Positions 24,201-32,344 of a stretch of 47,942 bases of DNA are shown here, in pieces. The translations under genes were made by a program, and so were the position numbers. A model generated the notes under the pieces. The model ran no database searches, had not been told where the DNA came from, and saw only the letters and a program-made list of their open reading frames with translations. Origin of the DNA: Verrucomicrobiota bacterium. GTDB lineage: Bacteria > Verrucomicrobiota > Verrucomicrobiia > Chthoniobacterales > JAFAMB01. The first letter of the stretch is position 1. Each line of letters opens with the position of its first letter. The stretch is from the NCBI GenBank assembly GCA_019239825.1, contig JAFAZK010000003.1, forward strand, positions 1 through 47,942, given 5' to 3'.

Positions 24201-26636
24201 AAACGCGGCCTGGAGCGGTTCAAAGCTCCGACCTACCTCTGGTTTGCGCAATTTGTGGTGCCGTGGATGAAGCACGTCCGGACTTCTCGTGAGCTGATGC
24301 GCGGAGCGTTCGAAGTGGCGCGCAAGGCCGGTGATATCACCACCCAGTCGTACTGCTTCGACAATCTGAACACGAACCTCCTCGCGGCAGGAGATCCGCT
24401 AGTTGAGGCACAACGTCAGGCCGAGAGCGGACTCGAGTTTGTCGAAAAGACCGCTTACGGGTTCGGGATCGATATCATTACCGGACAGCTCGGACTTGTC
24501 CGAACTCTCCGGGGCCTGACCCGCAAATTTGGCAGTTTCGACGACGAAGAGATCTGCGAAACGCAGCTCGAGCGCCGCTTTGCAGCCGAACCAGCAGCGA
24601 CTCAGCCGGCATGTTGGTATTGGATTCGAAAGCTGCAAGCACGCTTCTTTGCGGGTGACTATCAGGCAGCCCTTGATGCAGCAGCCAAGGCTCAACCGCT
24701 GCTTTGGGCATCGCCAGCAACCTTTGAAATAGCGGAATATCACTTTTATGCCGCCTTAGCGCGAGCTGCGGTGTACGACTTCACAACGCCGGACAGCCGG
24801 TTCGAACACTGCACGGCGCTGGCTGAACATCAGAGGCAGCTCGCGCTGTGGGCTGGCCATTGCCCGGAGAATTTCGAGAATCGGGCTGCCCTAGTGGGAG
24901 CTGAAATTGCCCGAATCGAAAAACGCGAGCTTGCTGCCGAGCAGCTCTACGAAAAAGCCATTCGGTCTTCTCATACTAACGGCTTTGACCACAACGAGGC
25001 GATTGCCAGTGAGTTGGCGGCTCATTTCTATGAGGCGCGCGGTTTCGGTACCATCGCTGAGGCGTATTTGCGCAAAGCTCGGTACTGTTATCAGCGTTGG
25101 GGAGCCGTTGGCAAGCTACGGCACCTCGACGAGTTGCACCCTGAGCTCAGGGCAGATGAACCAGTATCCGGTTTGACCAGCACAATCGGGACGCCAGTCG
25201 AGCAACTGGACTTGGCGACCGTAATGAAAGTTTCGCACGCAGTCTCCGAGGAGATTGTTTTGGAGCAGTTGATCAAGACGCTAATGGTTATTGCGGTCGA
25301 GCATGCCGGAGCCCAACGCGGCCTGCTAATCCTACCATTCGGTGATGAGTATCGGATTGTTGCCGAAGCCAATACCGGCGCCGATCAGGTTGAGGTCCGG
25401 GTACGACAAGCTGCCGTGTTGCCCGCTGACTTACCTGACTCGTTGCTTCGTTACGTGCTTCGAACTCAAGAAAGTGTGATTCTGGACGACGCTTCTAATC
25501 AGCCCCAGTCGCGACAGCTCGTCCGCCATGACCTGGGCACGGCGGGACGAGGAGAACGTGCCGTTCAGTCGGCCGAAAGCCTCTTCACTGAAGACGAATA
25601 TGTTCGTCAGCAGCGCCCCAAGTCGATCCTTTGTCTGCCGCTAGTAAAACAGGCAAGACTGATGGGTGTGCTCTATTTAGAGAATAATTTGGTATCCGGA
25701 GTTTTTACGCCAAAACGGCTAGAGATGCTGGAATTGCTGGCTTCTCAAGCCGCCATCTCGTTGGATCACGCTCGGCTTTATGCTGATCTGATCCGGGAAA
25801 ACAGCGAGCGCAAGCGCGCCGAAGAAAAGTTAGGCGAAGCTCAGAATCAACTCGCGCACGTTAGCCGGGTAAACATGATGGGGGAATTGGCTGCGTCGAT
25901 TGCGCACGAAGTCAATCAGCCGCTTGCCGGGATGTTAACTAACGCCAACGCAAGTCTGCGCTGGCTGGCCGGCGATACGCCTAATTTTGCAGAAGTTCAG
26001 GAGGCGATTCAACGTATCATCCGCGATGGGAATCGGGCCAGTGATGTAATGGCCCGCATGCGGGCATTGTTTAAAAAAGCGCCCTCGGCCAACGAGCCGG
26101 TCGTTATTAACTCGATTATTCAGGAGGTGCTCGCGCTTGCCTTGCCCGAATTGCGAAGAAACCGCGTGTTGGTGCAGACCCAACTCGCCCATGATCTCCC
26201 CATCGTGATAGGCGACAAGATTCAGTTGCAACAAGTAATCCTCAATCTGGTGATGAACGCAATCGAGGCCATGACGGGAGTCGAGGGCCCCAGAGATTTG
26301 CAGGTGATTTCCCAAAAAATAACCGAGACTCGATCTGGATCAGGCACCAAACCGATCGAGGCCGGCGGTCTTAAGGAACGAGAACAAAGCTTTTTATTGG
26401 TTTCCGTCCGAGATTCCGGGCCGGGATTGGATCCGAAGCAATTGCAGCGAGTCTTCGAGACCTTCTATACTACCAAATCTTCCGGGATGGGTATGGGGCT
26501 CGCGATTAGCCGTTCGATTATCGAAGCTCATCATGGGCGGCTGTGGGTCGGCTCAAATACACCAACGGGCGCGGTTTTTCAGTTTACGCTGCCGGTGAAC
26601 GCCGCGCCCGTGGAACCCTCTAATCAATCTAGTTGA
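21219..26636 (+). CDS. Giant pseudokinase-ATPase-GAF-histidine kinase, copy 2
   Basis: 1,805 residues from the GTG at 21219, which overlaps the stop of copy 1 as GTGA. This start gives M-I-E-L-S, aligned with the first residues of copy 1; an ATG 15 bases upstream is possible. Same order as copy 1 but without PAS: kinase-like (1-270), ATPase (G-Y-S-G-I-G-K-S), helical repeats, GAF (~1330-1524), H1563 and HATPase_c. The kinase-like part is more decayed: DFG is G145-F-G, the VAIK strand (R-L-L-L-A-T-S-V) has no lysine, and the catalytic-loop Asn131 is His. Residues ~271-299, between kinase and ATPase, are encoded by REP-like hairpins (22028-22115). Translational coupling implies co-expression with copy 1, perhaps as a hetero-oligomer. 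Confidence 0.92.
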   Translation: MIELSTCVLEPLWKDAEFILYRGRRESDGARLLLATSVEEHPRPENLKLLEHAYTFKEELDAAWAARPIAITRYGDRPVLVMEDPGGVPLDQLLGQPLDIELWLRLAVSLSKAIDQLHRRGIVHKDIKPAHILADAGTGQCWLRGFGIASRLPRERQAPEPPEFVEGTLAYMAPEQTGRMNRSIDSRSDLYSLGVTLYEMLTGSLPFTASDPMEWVHCHIARQPVPPSDRIENLPAQISVIVMKLLAKTAEERYQTAAGVESDLRRCLDAVGTTSWSSGVSPTSGRVLRSLGEGGCSSLSIPEFPLGAHDTSDRLLIPQKLYGRSREVDALLASFERVVTTRRQKLILVSGYSGIGKSAVVNELHKAIVQLRGIFISGKFEQHKGEIPYATLAQAFQGLIREILGKSEAELGRWRTEILDAVGLNGQLIVNVIPELELIIGEQPPLPEVPVTEAESRFHTVFRSFLAVFAREDHPLALFLDDLQWIDAATLKLLEDFSMHRGVQSVLLVGAYRDNEVSESHPLMQTLDAIRQTGAIVDHIAVGPLSLEDVTELVADTLHCGLPAAKPLAAVVHEKTQGNPFFVIQFITSLHEELLLTFDREKASWKWDLDRIRDKRFADNVVELMVNKLEQLPVGTRETLKRLACLGSMAGIPLLAMVQGRSEAEVQADLWEAVRRELIVRLEEGSYKFVHDRAWEATYSLIPEELRAEAHLRIARLLTNKTAPEKMEESIFQILNQINRGAALLNYGVSTLGYLRFSQDEREQIARLYLIAGKRAKTSTAYASALKYLSTAADLLGDDCWGHKHELIFDLELHRAECEFLTSQSAAADQRLTMLSSRAANPAELATVTCLRVDLYTTLDRTDRVVAVCLDYLRSVGIEWSAHPSEEEARREYERIWIRIGHRSIEDLIDLPLMNDPTSLGTLDVLTKFLGPVAYTDPNLVSLTACRAINLTLEQGSSDGSCVAYVWLGRIAGPHFGDYKAGFRFGQLGYELAGKRGLERFKAPTYLWFAQFVVPWMKHVRTSRELMRGAFEVARKAGDITTQSYCFDNLNTNLLAAGDPLVEAQRQAESGLEFVEKTAYGFGIDIITGQLGLVRTLRGLTRKFGSFDDEEICETQLERRFAAEPAATQPACWYWIRKLQARFFAGDYQAALDAAAKAQPLLWASPATFEIAEYHFYAALARAAVYDFTTPDSRFEHCTALAEHQRQLALWAGHCPENFENRAALVGAEIARIEKRELAAEQLYEKAIRSSHTNGFDHNEAIASELAAHFYEARGFGTIAEAYLRKARYCYQRWGAVGKLRHLDELHPELRADEPVSGLTSTIGTPVEQLDLATVMKVSHAVSEEIVLEQLIKTLMVIAVEHAGAQRGLLILPFGDEYRIVAEANTGADQVEVRVRQAAVLPADLPDSLLRYVLRTQESVILDDASNQPQSRQLVRHDLGTAGRGERAVQSAESLFTEDEYVRQQRPKSILCLPLVKQARLMGVLYLENNLVSGVFTPKRLEMLELLASQAAISLDHARLYADLIRENSERKRAEEKLGEAQNQLAHVSRVNMMGELAASIAHEVNQPLAGMLTNANASLRWLAGDTPNFAEVQEAIQRIIRDGNRASDVMARMRALFKKAPSANEPVVINSIIQEVLALALPELRRNRVLVQTQLAHDLPIVIGDKIQLQQVILNLVMNAIEAMTGVEGPRDLQVISQKITETRSGSGTKPIEAGGLKEREQSFLLVSVRDSGPGLDPKQLQRVFETFYTTKSSGMGMGLAISRSIIEAHHGRLWVGSNTPTGAVFQFTLPVNAAPVEPSNQSS
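22028..22115. repeat. REP-like hairpins inside the coding sequence of giant kinase 2
   Basis: GGTAGGGACGACCTCCTGGT (from 22028) forms a GGACGACC/GGTCGTCC stem; a CTCCGAAGCCTTGGCGAAGG dyad follows at 22080; and GGATGCTCGTCCCTA closes it at 22101-22115, complementary to the first arm. The whole set is in frame. Copy 3 has a shorter version at the homologous place (34891-34914); copy 1 has none. Confidence 0.75.
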
Positions 26637-26780
26637 TCAGAGACCCCGTTGTCTAGGTTACGTGTAGCTGGACTCCGATGCGTGATTGGATACTCGAAAT
26701 ATGCCCTGGAGATAAGGCGATTCGCTCCCGGGGCGCCGAGCGACACCCAGAGGCTCTTCAGCGTAGCTTCGTAGCACCAG

Positions 26781-28445
26781 CTATATGCTTATCGGGCCAA
26801 CTTCCATTGCGACGAGGCACGCATCGTCGCTAAAGTGTCTGCCCGCCGAGAAAGTCTGCACCTCTTCGATGACCTCATGACACAGTTGAAAAGCAGGCAA
26901 GTCACGGCGCCTTCTCACAGCTTCTAGTAGGCGCCGATAATCGTAGATGTCTCCGTCAGGACCCTCCACTTCATATAATCCATCGGTAAAGAGAAGCAGC
27001 GTGTCGTGCGGCGAAAGTTCACAATAGCTGTCAGAGTAAACCGCATCATCGAAGAGCCCGAGCGCCGGCCCATGCTTGCTGCCGTTCAGAGGATAGGTGT
27101 CAGTGCGATCTTTCTCGCGATGAATCAGCAAAGGATTGGGATGTCCCGCATTCGCGTAACGCAGTTCACCTTTCTCCAAATCCGCGAGTAAGTAAAAGGC
27201 CGAAGCAAAGAGCGGGGCCTCACTATAGTATTCCAGCGTTGAGCGCAGTGCGCGATTGAGCCGGCAAAGGAACTCGCCCGGATCTCCCAAGTAATCTCGC
27301 AGCTGGCCCACTAAAGCATTAACTGTGGAGGCCACTAAAGCAGCACGGACACCATGACCCATCACGTCGCAGATGAAGATCCCTGCGCTGGTATCAGAGA
27401 GTTTTAAGACTTGGAAAAAGTCGCCGCTCACGCTCATTGAGGGCTCATAAAAGTGGTAGAAGCGTACCGCAATCTCTTTGTCGGAAGCAGGATGCGGGAA
27501 GTGAGGATATCGGTGCGGCAGCATTGCCTGCTGAAGTTCCCGCGCCATTTCCAGATCCTGTTCAAGGGCTTGATTTTTTTCGCGCAATTCTCTGGCTAGC
27601 GCCGCCAGTTTTTCTTCAGCTCGCTTTTTTTCCGTGATGTCACGTGAGAGGCCAAAGGTGCCGACAATGTGTCCATGGGGATCTCGCAGCGGCAACTTTG
27701 AAGTAGAGACCCACGTCTCATGCCCATCAGGCCAGGTCTCCTTTTCCTCCATGTTCACCAGAGATTGTCCTGTACGTAGAATCTCCTGTTCATCTCGGAG
27801 CGCAGCCTGGGCATGCTCGCGAGCGAATAAATCGGCGTCTGTCTTGCCGAGCACGTCCGTTGGATCTTCGAAGCCAAACAAGGCTGCCGTGGCGCGATTC
27901 ACTGCAATAAAGCGGCTCTCGCTGTCCTTGAAGTAGATGTGATCCGGTAGAGTATCCATCAGCGTCTTCAGAAGAAAACGCTCTCGGACGAGGGCATTCT
28001 CGATTTCGGACCGCTGACTAACATCCCAAGAAACGCCAGTCACCAGCACGGGCTTTCCTTGATTGTCACATATGACTTTTGATCTCGTCCTGAGTGTGCG
28101 AACACTGCCATCCGTTGGCCAGACCACCCGGAATTCTCCGTCATACTCTGCACGCGTTTCAACTGCCTGCGCAAATTCTCTGGCTACCTGTTGTCGGTTC
28201 TCAGCATGGATCATCTCCAGGAACTGCTCGTAGTGCCCGCCGAAGGTTGAAGGTGCCAGACCAAAGAGTGCATGCATTCGCTCGTCCCAATGCATGGAGC
28301 GATCGAGCAGATACCAATCCCAGGTACCCATGCGCACCGAGCTAAGTGCAAGATAAAGCTGATCCTTATTCCGGCGCGAAACTTCCTCATCCCCGATCCC
28401 CGAGTGTTGACTGGTTGCACTGGCCAACTGCTGCGGCTCGTTCAT
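26781..28445 (-). CDS. PAS-PAS-SpoIIE (PP2C-type) phosphatase
   Basis: 554 residues, soluble. Two PAS domains (about 27-150 and 160-275; the second ends F-G-L-S-R-D-I-T-E-K-K), a short coiled coil (about 276-305) and a SpoIIE/RsbU-type phosphatase domain (about 320-550). Metal-binding acids are visible: S-V-S-G-D-F-F, I-C-D-V-M-G-H-G, L-F-T-D-G-L-Y-E and F-S-D-D-A-C-L-V-A. Such proteins dephosphorylate Ser/Thr-phosphorylated anti-sigma antagonists or related regulators. No anti-sigma gene is adjacent; the neighbours are giant pseudokinase-histidine kinase 2 (convergent) and the CBS/DAC pair. The stop is 144 bases from kinase 2's stop. Confidence 0.9.
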   Translation of the reverse strand: MNEPQQLASATSQHSGIGDEEVSRRNKDQLYLALSSVRMGTWDWYLLDRSMHWDERMHALFGLAPSTFGGHYEQFLEMIHAENRQQVAREFAQAVETRAEYDGEFRVVWPTDGSVRTLRTRSKVICDNQGKPVLVTGVSWDVSQRSEIENALVRERFLLKTLMDTLPDHIYFKDSESRFIAVNRATAALFGFEDPTDVLGKTDADLFAREHAQAALRDEQEILRTGQSLVNMEEKETWPDGHETWVSTSKLPLRDPHGHIVGTFGLSRDITEKKRAEEKLAALARELREKNQALEQDLEMARELQQAMLPHRYPHFPHPASDKEIAVRFYHFYEPSMSVSGDFFQVLKLSDTSAGIFICDVMGHGVRAALVASTVNALVGQLRDYLGDPGEFLCRLNRALRSTLEYYSEAPLFASAFYLLADLEKGELRYANAGHPNPLLIHREKDRTDTYPLNGSKHGPALGLFDDAVYSDSYCELSPHDTLLLFTDGLYEVEGPDGDIYDYRRLLEAVRRRRDLPAFQLCHEVIEEVQTFSAGRHFSDDACLVAMEVGPISI

Positions 28446-28502
28446 CGTTGAAGGATTCTATCCCGCAATGAATGAATTGCCAATTAGCGCTGGCACCCGA
28501 TC

Positions 28503-28952
28503 TCAGTCGAGTACAGCGCCGGCGAGGTACTGTTCGAGGTTATCGATTGCCTCTGCCTGGGCCGAAATGAGGAATTTAACCAGATCACCGATCGAGAGAA
28601 CTCCGACCATCTTAGCTCCTTTTATTACCGGCAGATGCCGCACGCGCTCTTCGGTTATGACTCGCATGCAATCGACCACCGTGTCGGTCGGATCTGCGGT
28701 TACGAGATCGTGAGTCATTATCTCCTCGACACGAGTCTCCTGTGAGGATCTTCCCTTGAGGATGACTTTCCGGGTATAATCGCGCTCGGAAATGATGCCA
28801 ATCAGCCTGTCGTTTTCTAACACCGGAAGGGCTCCGATGTTTTTATCCGCCATCAAGGCGATGGCCTCGAATACCGTCGCAGTTGGTGCTATCGACCACA
28901 CGGTCGATCCCTTTCGCGCCAGAATCCCGCTGATCGTGCCAGCGATTTTCAT
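28503..28952 (-). CDS. Tandem CBS-domain protein
   Basis: 149 residues from the ATG at 28952, which has a GAAGG Shine-Dalgarno 7 nt upstream. The frame stays open for a further 65 codons to 29147, but those translate a repeat-like sequence (C-H-P-E-P-E-K-E-S-A-C-R-H-V) and are probably not coding. Two CBS motifs: about 16-66 (T-V-F-E-A-I-A-L-M, I-G-A-L-P-V-L, I-I-S-E-R-D-Y) and 80-130 (T-V-V-D-C-M-R-V-I, R-H-L-P-V-I, V-L-S-I-G-D-L-V). CBS pairs bind adenine nucleotides, in some cases c-di-AMP. It is transcribed divergently from the DAC gene with 175 bases between starts, which suggests a ligand link. It lies 57 bases upstream of the phosphatase gene on the same strand, so both may be cotranscribed. 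Confidence 0.9.
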   Translation of the reverse strand: MKIAGTISGILARKGSTVWSIAPTATVFEAIALMADKNIGALPVLENDRLIGIISERDYTRKVILKGRSSQETRVEEIMTHDLVTADPTDTVVDCMRVITEERVRHLPVIKGAKMVGVLSIGDLVKFLISAQAEAIDNLEQYLAGAVLD

Positions 28953-29127
28953 GTTTTTACCTTCGGCCCGACAGAGGATGGATTCAAAAACAAATCTGAG
29001 GACTTGTGAATCAGTCTCCGCGAAAGAGCGGCTGGCAACGTGTCGACATGCAGATTCTTTCTCAGGCTCCGGATGACAAATTCTCTGAAACCAGGGAGAA
29101 TGGGGCACAAGAAGTACGACGAGAAAC

Positions 29128-30909
29128 ATGATTAGCGAGTCGCGCACCTACTCCATATGGAAGTATCAGCGCCATTTCAGGGCCGCTTCCAAATACTTTG
29201 CCGAGAGAGTTTTTAAGGCTCTGGACCAACTTTTTGAGCCCCAGGTATTCCTAGTAGGTGTTCTCGCTGACCCTAGTGCCGAACATTTAGCAGCTGGTGT
29301 CGAGCCTGAAAGAGATTTCTGGATTGACGCGGAGCGTTTCAACAACGTGCTAGCGCTAGCCCAAAGCCTAATCGCCACCTATCCGGAAACTGGAATATCT
29401 CAACCTCATCTTCTGGCTCAAGAGCGGCAAGACAAAGCCCTGTTTTATCGATCAATTCGGGATGCTGTTAAGAAAACCGTCGAGTCGGAGTCGGCTGCCA
29501 GCGCCAGGCTGCGCTACTTCGTGTCACCTCCCGCTAAGCTGGAGGACTATCTGGTTTGTACAGTTCTCGGTTTGCAGGACAATGTAATTAGCGGGTACTA
29601 CGAGCTTAAGAGATCGGTGGTACAGGTTCACAAGCACCGGAACGCCGAGGTCGCGGTGTCACTAATCGACGCTGCGGCAAATGAGTTTCTCGAGCGCTTG
29701 CGTCAAGAACTTCAGAAACCTGATCCTGGCCTCGGCGAATTAGGCATCGATCCTGAGGACATTATCCGTGCGGCCGGGCGGTCGCTCTGTCGAAATACAG
29801 TAGTGAGAATAGATCGAGGTCGAATTGAGGGCATGCACGACCTCTTTAACGCCTGTTCTACGATTTCATCCCTTGGCTACGAAAAGTCGGTGGCATCCGG
29901 CCGTATGATCCTTTGCCGGAAGGATCATCCCTCGCTAGTGCCGCAGATCTCACTGCTGAAGCCGGAAAAGCTATCCAGATACAGGGCAGCGAGAAAGCTT
30001 TTTCAGCTCGCGTCCGGCTATCTGTCGCTGCATTCGGATTCCGAGGAAGTATTTGGTTTAGTCTCACTTCGAGACTACGACGAATCACAAGAGGACCTTT
30101 TCGAGATGCACGTACACGGTCACCAGCATTGGGAGCTAAATCACGCCGGCGAGACGCTCATGAAAGTGCGGTACGGCGTGCCGTCTTTGCCACGCCTATC
30201 GTTTGATGAAGCCAAGCTGCGGAGCGATTTAGCAAGAATTTTTAGATCAATAACTCGTGACGATATTAGTCGACTTGTGAAATTGATACGGGCGGTTGAG
30301 GAGGCATCGCACGGAGCCCTCCTGATCATCGATGAGAATTCGGCTGCCGAAGCGAATCGCCTGCGAAAACAGGGTATGTCAGTTGACGCTTGTTTGCTGA
30401 CGCCCGAACTGCTTCGACGCCTCATAACCATCGATGGAGCTATTTTGCTTTCGCCTGATGGCATGTGCCATGGTTTCGGTACAATTCTGGACGGGGTGGC
30501 TACCGAAAGTGGCGATCCTAGTCGCGGCGCTCGATATAATTCTGCGCTCCGTTACGTTGAATCCGCGTGGCCTTGCTTGGCGGTCGTGGTATCAGAGGAT
30601 GGCGGTATTGACTTTATTCCGAACCTTCCGCCGGCGGTACGACGATCGGCTATAGATAGAGCGATCGCCGAGATCGAGGAATTCAGGGGTATCAGCCGGA
30701 TAAGCAGGGCGCGATACGATCGCGTTCTGGATTTTCTGGATGAACGCCGATTTTACCTTCGCAAAGAAGATTGTGACAGCATCAATTCAGTAATCGAATT
30801 TGTGGAAGCGGCTCTCCGAAAGCAGGAGGGAGCCGAAGTTTGGATTATAAGGCAAAAATTCGTGCCGAACCCTAACCTGGATGAAGAATTATTTTATCAG
30901 CACGAATAA
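29128..30909 (+). CDS. DAC (DisA_N-like) nucleotide-cyclase domain protein with N-terminal sensor region
   Basis: 593 residues. Residues about 390-500 form a diadenylate-cyclase-type domain: H-G-A-L-L-I-I at 395-401, D-G-A (I-D-G-A-I-L-L) at 436-438 and a G-A-R-Y-N-S-A loop at 467-473 where the canonical motif is G-T-R-H-R. Thus the second and third residues of the RHR triad are Tyr and Asn. The ~385-residue N-terminal region is not a known DisA/CdaA partner; it resembles the sensor regions of bacterial DAC proteins called DACNV-type in Pfam (from memory, not checked). The C-terminal 90 residues are helical. Product could be c-di-AMP or another nucleotide; activity is unproven. Divergent from the CBS protein gene. 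Confidence 0.8.
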   Translation: MISESRTYSIWKYQRHFRAASKYFAERVFKALDQLFEPQVFLVGVLADPSAEHLAAGVEPERDFWIDAERFNNVLALAQSLIATYPETGISQPHLLAQERQDKALFYRSIRDAVKKTVESESAASARLRYFVSPPAKLEDYLVCTVLGLQDNVISGYYELKRSVVQVHKHRNAEVAVSLIDAAANEFLERLRQELQKPDPGLGELGIDPEDIIRAAGRSLCRNTVVRIDRGRIEGMHDLFNACSTISSLGYEKSVASGRMILCRKDHPSLVPQISLLKPEKLSRYRAARKLFQLASGYLSLHSDSEEVFGLVSLRDYDESQEDLFEMHVHGHQHWELNHAGETLMKVRYGVPSLPRLSFDEAKLRSDLARIFRSITRDDISRLVKLIRAVEEASHGALLIIDENSAAEANRLRKQGMSVDACLLTPELLRRLITIDGAILLSPDGMCHGFGTILDGVATESGDPSRGARYNSALRYVESAWPCLAVVVSEDGGIDFIPNLPPAVRRSAIDRAIAEIEEFRGISRISRARYDRVLDFLDERRFYLRKEDCDSINSVIEFVEAALRKQEGAEVWIIRQKFVPNPNLDEELFYQHE

Positions 30910-31072
30910 CCTTATCGTACTCGGCTGATCGAACTCACGTGCTCCTCTGAGAGGTGAGAAGCGGCGGTGGTCCAACCTCGTGGTACGGGCGCCGGAACTA
31001 TCTCGGACAGGTTGGTGACGGCCTGCCCGCTCGGGTTTGACCCGTTCCCAGGTGTAAGGGAGGTTAGGGGTA

Positions 31073-31294
31073 ATGAAGCAGGTGCGCCTGGATTTGCCGG
31101 AGCTGGGTATGATCGTTGCGACCCGAGCCATGCTTGGAGCGGGGATAGCCTTCTTGCTGGCGGACCGATTTACCAGAGATCAAAGAAGAGCAGTCGGAGC
31201 GACTTTGACGATCATCGGCTTGGTAACGACAATTCCGGCCATCTGGGCTGTGTGCGGAAACGCCGAAAAAAAGGCAACTGTACCTCTGGCGTAG
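31073..31294 (+). CDS. Small two-helix membrane protein
   Basis: 73 residues with a strong GGAGGT ribosome-binding site upstream of the ATG, which is the main reason to accept it. Two hydrophobic segments (about 13-31 and 42-60) flank a basic loop (D-R-F-T-R-D-Q-R-R-A). No known family motif. It follows the DAC gene on the same strand after a 163-base gap, so cotranscription is possible. Confidence 0.65.
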   Translation: MKQVRLDLPELGMIVATRAMLGAGIAFLLADRFTRDQRRAVGATLTIIGLVTTIPAIWAVCGNAEKKATVPLA

Positions 31295-31499
31295 ACGCGA
31301 CGTGCCAAGGCGGCTTGCCTCCATGCCCGGTTTGCTCCTCACCAGTACCTTCGTACAATAGATATTCTCCGATGTTTCCGCTCAATTCGGTCAGGCGGTC
31401 GGAAAGCTAACCATCGAGGCGAAGTCGGGAGTTTCAGACGACGTCGTTTAGACTCCGAGAGGCTTGTAGGGCAAGCCGGGAGGCAACGTCGGGCAAGCT

Positions 31500-31620
31500 G
31501 TCCTCGAATCTTTGGTAGAGGCTCCAAAATGCGACAGGCTGCCGGTACAATCTGCCTTTAACCGATGGCTCGCCTAACGGTTAGTGCAGCATCGCCGAGC
31601 CGGGGGTTTGATGTGGCAAA
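31500..31620 (+). repeat. GAGGCTCCAAAA / GCAGCATGGCCGAGCC repeat, copy A
   Basis: Contains TTTGGTAGAGGCTCCAAAAT followed about 60 bases later by GCAGCATCGCCGAGCCGGGG, the same two blocks in the same order as copy C (39356-39507). The interior is diverged. Confidence 0.65.
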
Positions 31621-31691
31621 CCGGTTACGTGTCTCTCTGCCCCTTCGACTTGAATTCAAGCGTGTTCGCCAGGGGCAGAAACCGATCCAGC

Positions 31692-31850
31692 CTTAGAAAC
31701 AAGAAAAGAGCTCAGTCTGATTGCGGGTGTCCCACCCCCGGCTCGGCCATGCTGCTTCACGTGCAGACGAGACAAACTATTGGGGAAAAGTATGTCGGGC
31801 TTCATTACGTTTTGGAGCCTCGCCCTACCAAAGATTCGGGGACGAGGACG
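31692..31850 (-). repeat. GAGGCTCCAAAA / GCAGCATGGCCGAGCC repeat, copy B
   Basis: Reverse complement of copy C over its whole ~155 bases, including GAGCTCTTTTCTTGTTTCTAA at one end, GTTTGTCTCGTCTG inside and TTTGGTAGGGCGAGGCTCC at the other. B and C are the most similar pair, differing at a minority of positions. Confidence 0.75.
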
Positions 31851-31895
31851 TTGGATCCGCGAAACTCATCGACTCGTTGAGGTTGAGTGTTCCGG

Positions 31896-32264
31896 CTATG
31901 ACCGGCTTTTCTTTGGAGTGAGTCTTTCCTCAAGGTAGGTCTTCAGAACCCGAGCGTCATTATGTTCGGTGTCGTGCGCACTATATATGAGGGTTACGTC
32001 GCCCTGCTTAGCCGCGTCCAACAATGGTTGCCAGGCCGTACCATGAGCGTTCAACTCGGCTCGGTATCGGCGTTGAAACTCTTTCCATTTGTCAGGATCA
32101 TGGCTGAACCAGCGACGTAGCTCGTTGCTCGGCGCCACCTCTTTGCACCAAGCCGCCAAGCGCAACGCCTCCTTTTTGATCCCGCGCGGCCAAAGACGAT
32201 CCACCAGGAATCGGGTACCGTCTTGCTCCGCGGGTGGGTCGTACGCTCGTTTGATCCGGATCAT
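31896..32264 (-). CDS. DUF488 family protein
   Basis: 122 residues, the typical length of the YeaO-like DUF488 group. Signature features are R-I-K-R-A-Y-D-P-P, the R-F-L-V-D-R-L-W-P-R-G-I-K-K block, W-C-K-E-V-A-P-S and L-R-R-W-F-S-H-D-P, and the later L-I-Y-S-A-H-D. No biochemical function is established for this family; the conserved Arg/Trp/Cys residues suggest ligand or metal binding. It stands alone on the minus strand beside repeat copy B. Confidence 0.88.
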   Translation of the reverse strand: MIRIKRAYDPPAEQDGTRFLVDRLWPRGIKKEALRLAAWCKEVAPSNELRRWFSHDPDKWKEFQRRYRAELNAHGTAWQPLLDAAKQGDVTLIYSAHDTEHNDARVLKTYLEERLTPKKSRS

Positions 32265-32344
32265 CAGCTAAGCTCTCGAAATTAGTCCCAGATCCCGAAG
32301 ATCAAAAGTCCACAGATTACGCAGCCCCGAAATCTACGGATCTC

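Larger units (their letters stand above)
31295..31895. other. 600-base gap formed by an inverted pair of repeats
   Basis: No gene. Two copies of a dispersed repeat, A (31500-31620) and B (31692-31850), lie in opposite orientation. Frames such as 31584-31880 plus only translate them. Confidence 0.6.

Noticed and set aside
31584..31880. 98-codon plus-strand frame
   Set aside because: Translates repeat copy B; similar peptides appear from copy C at 39221-39553.
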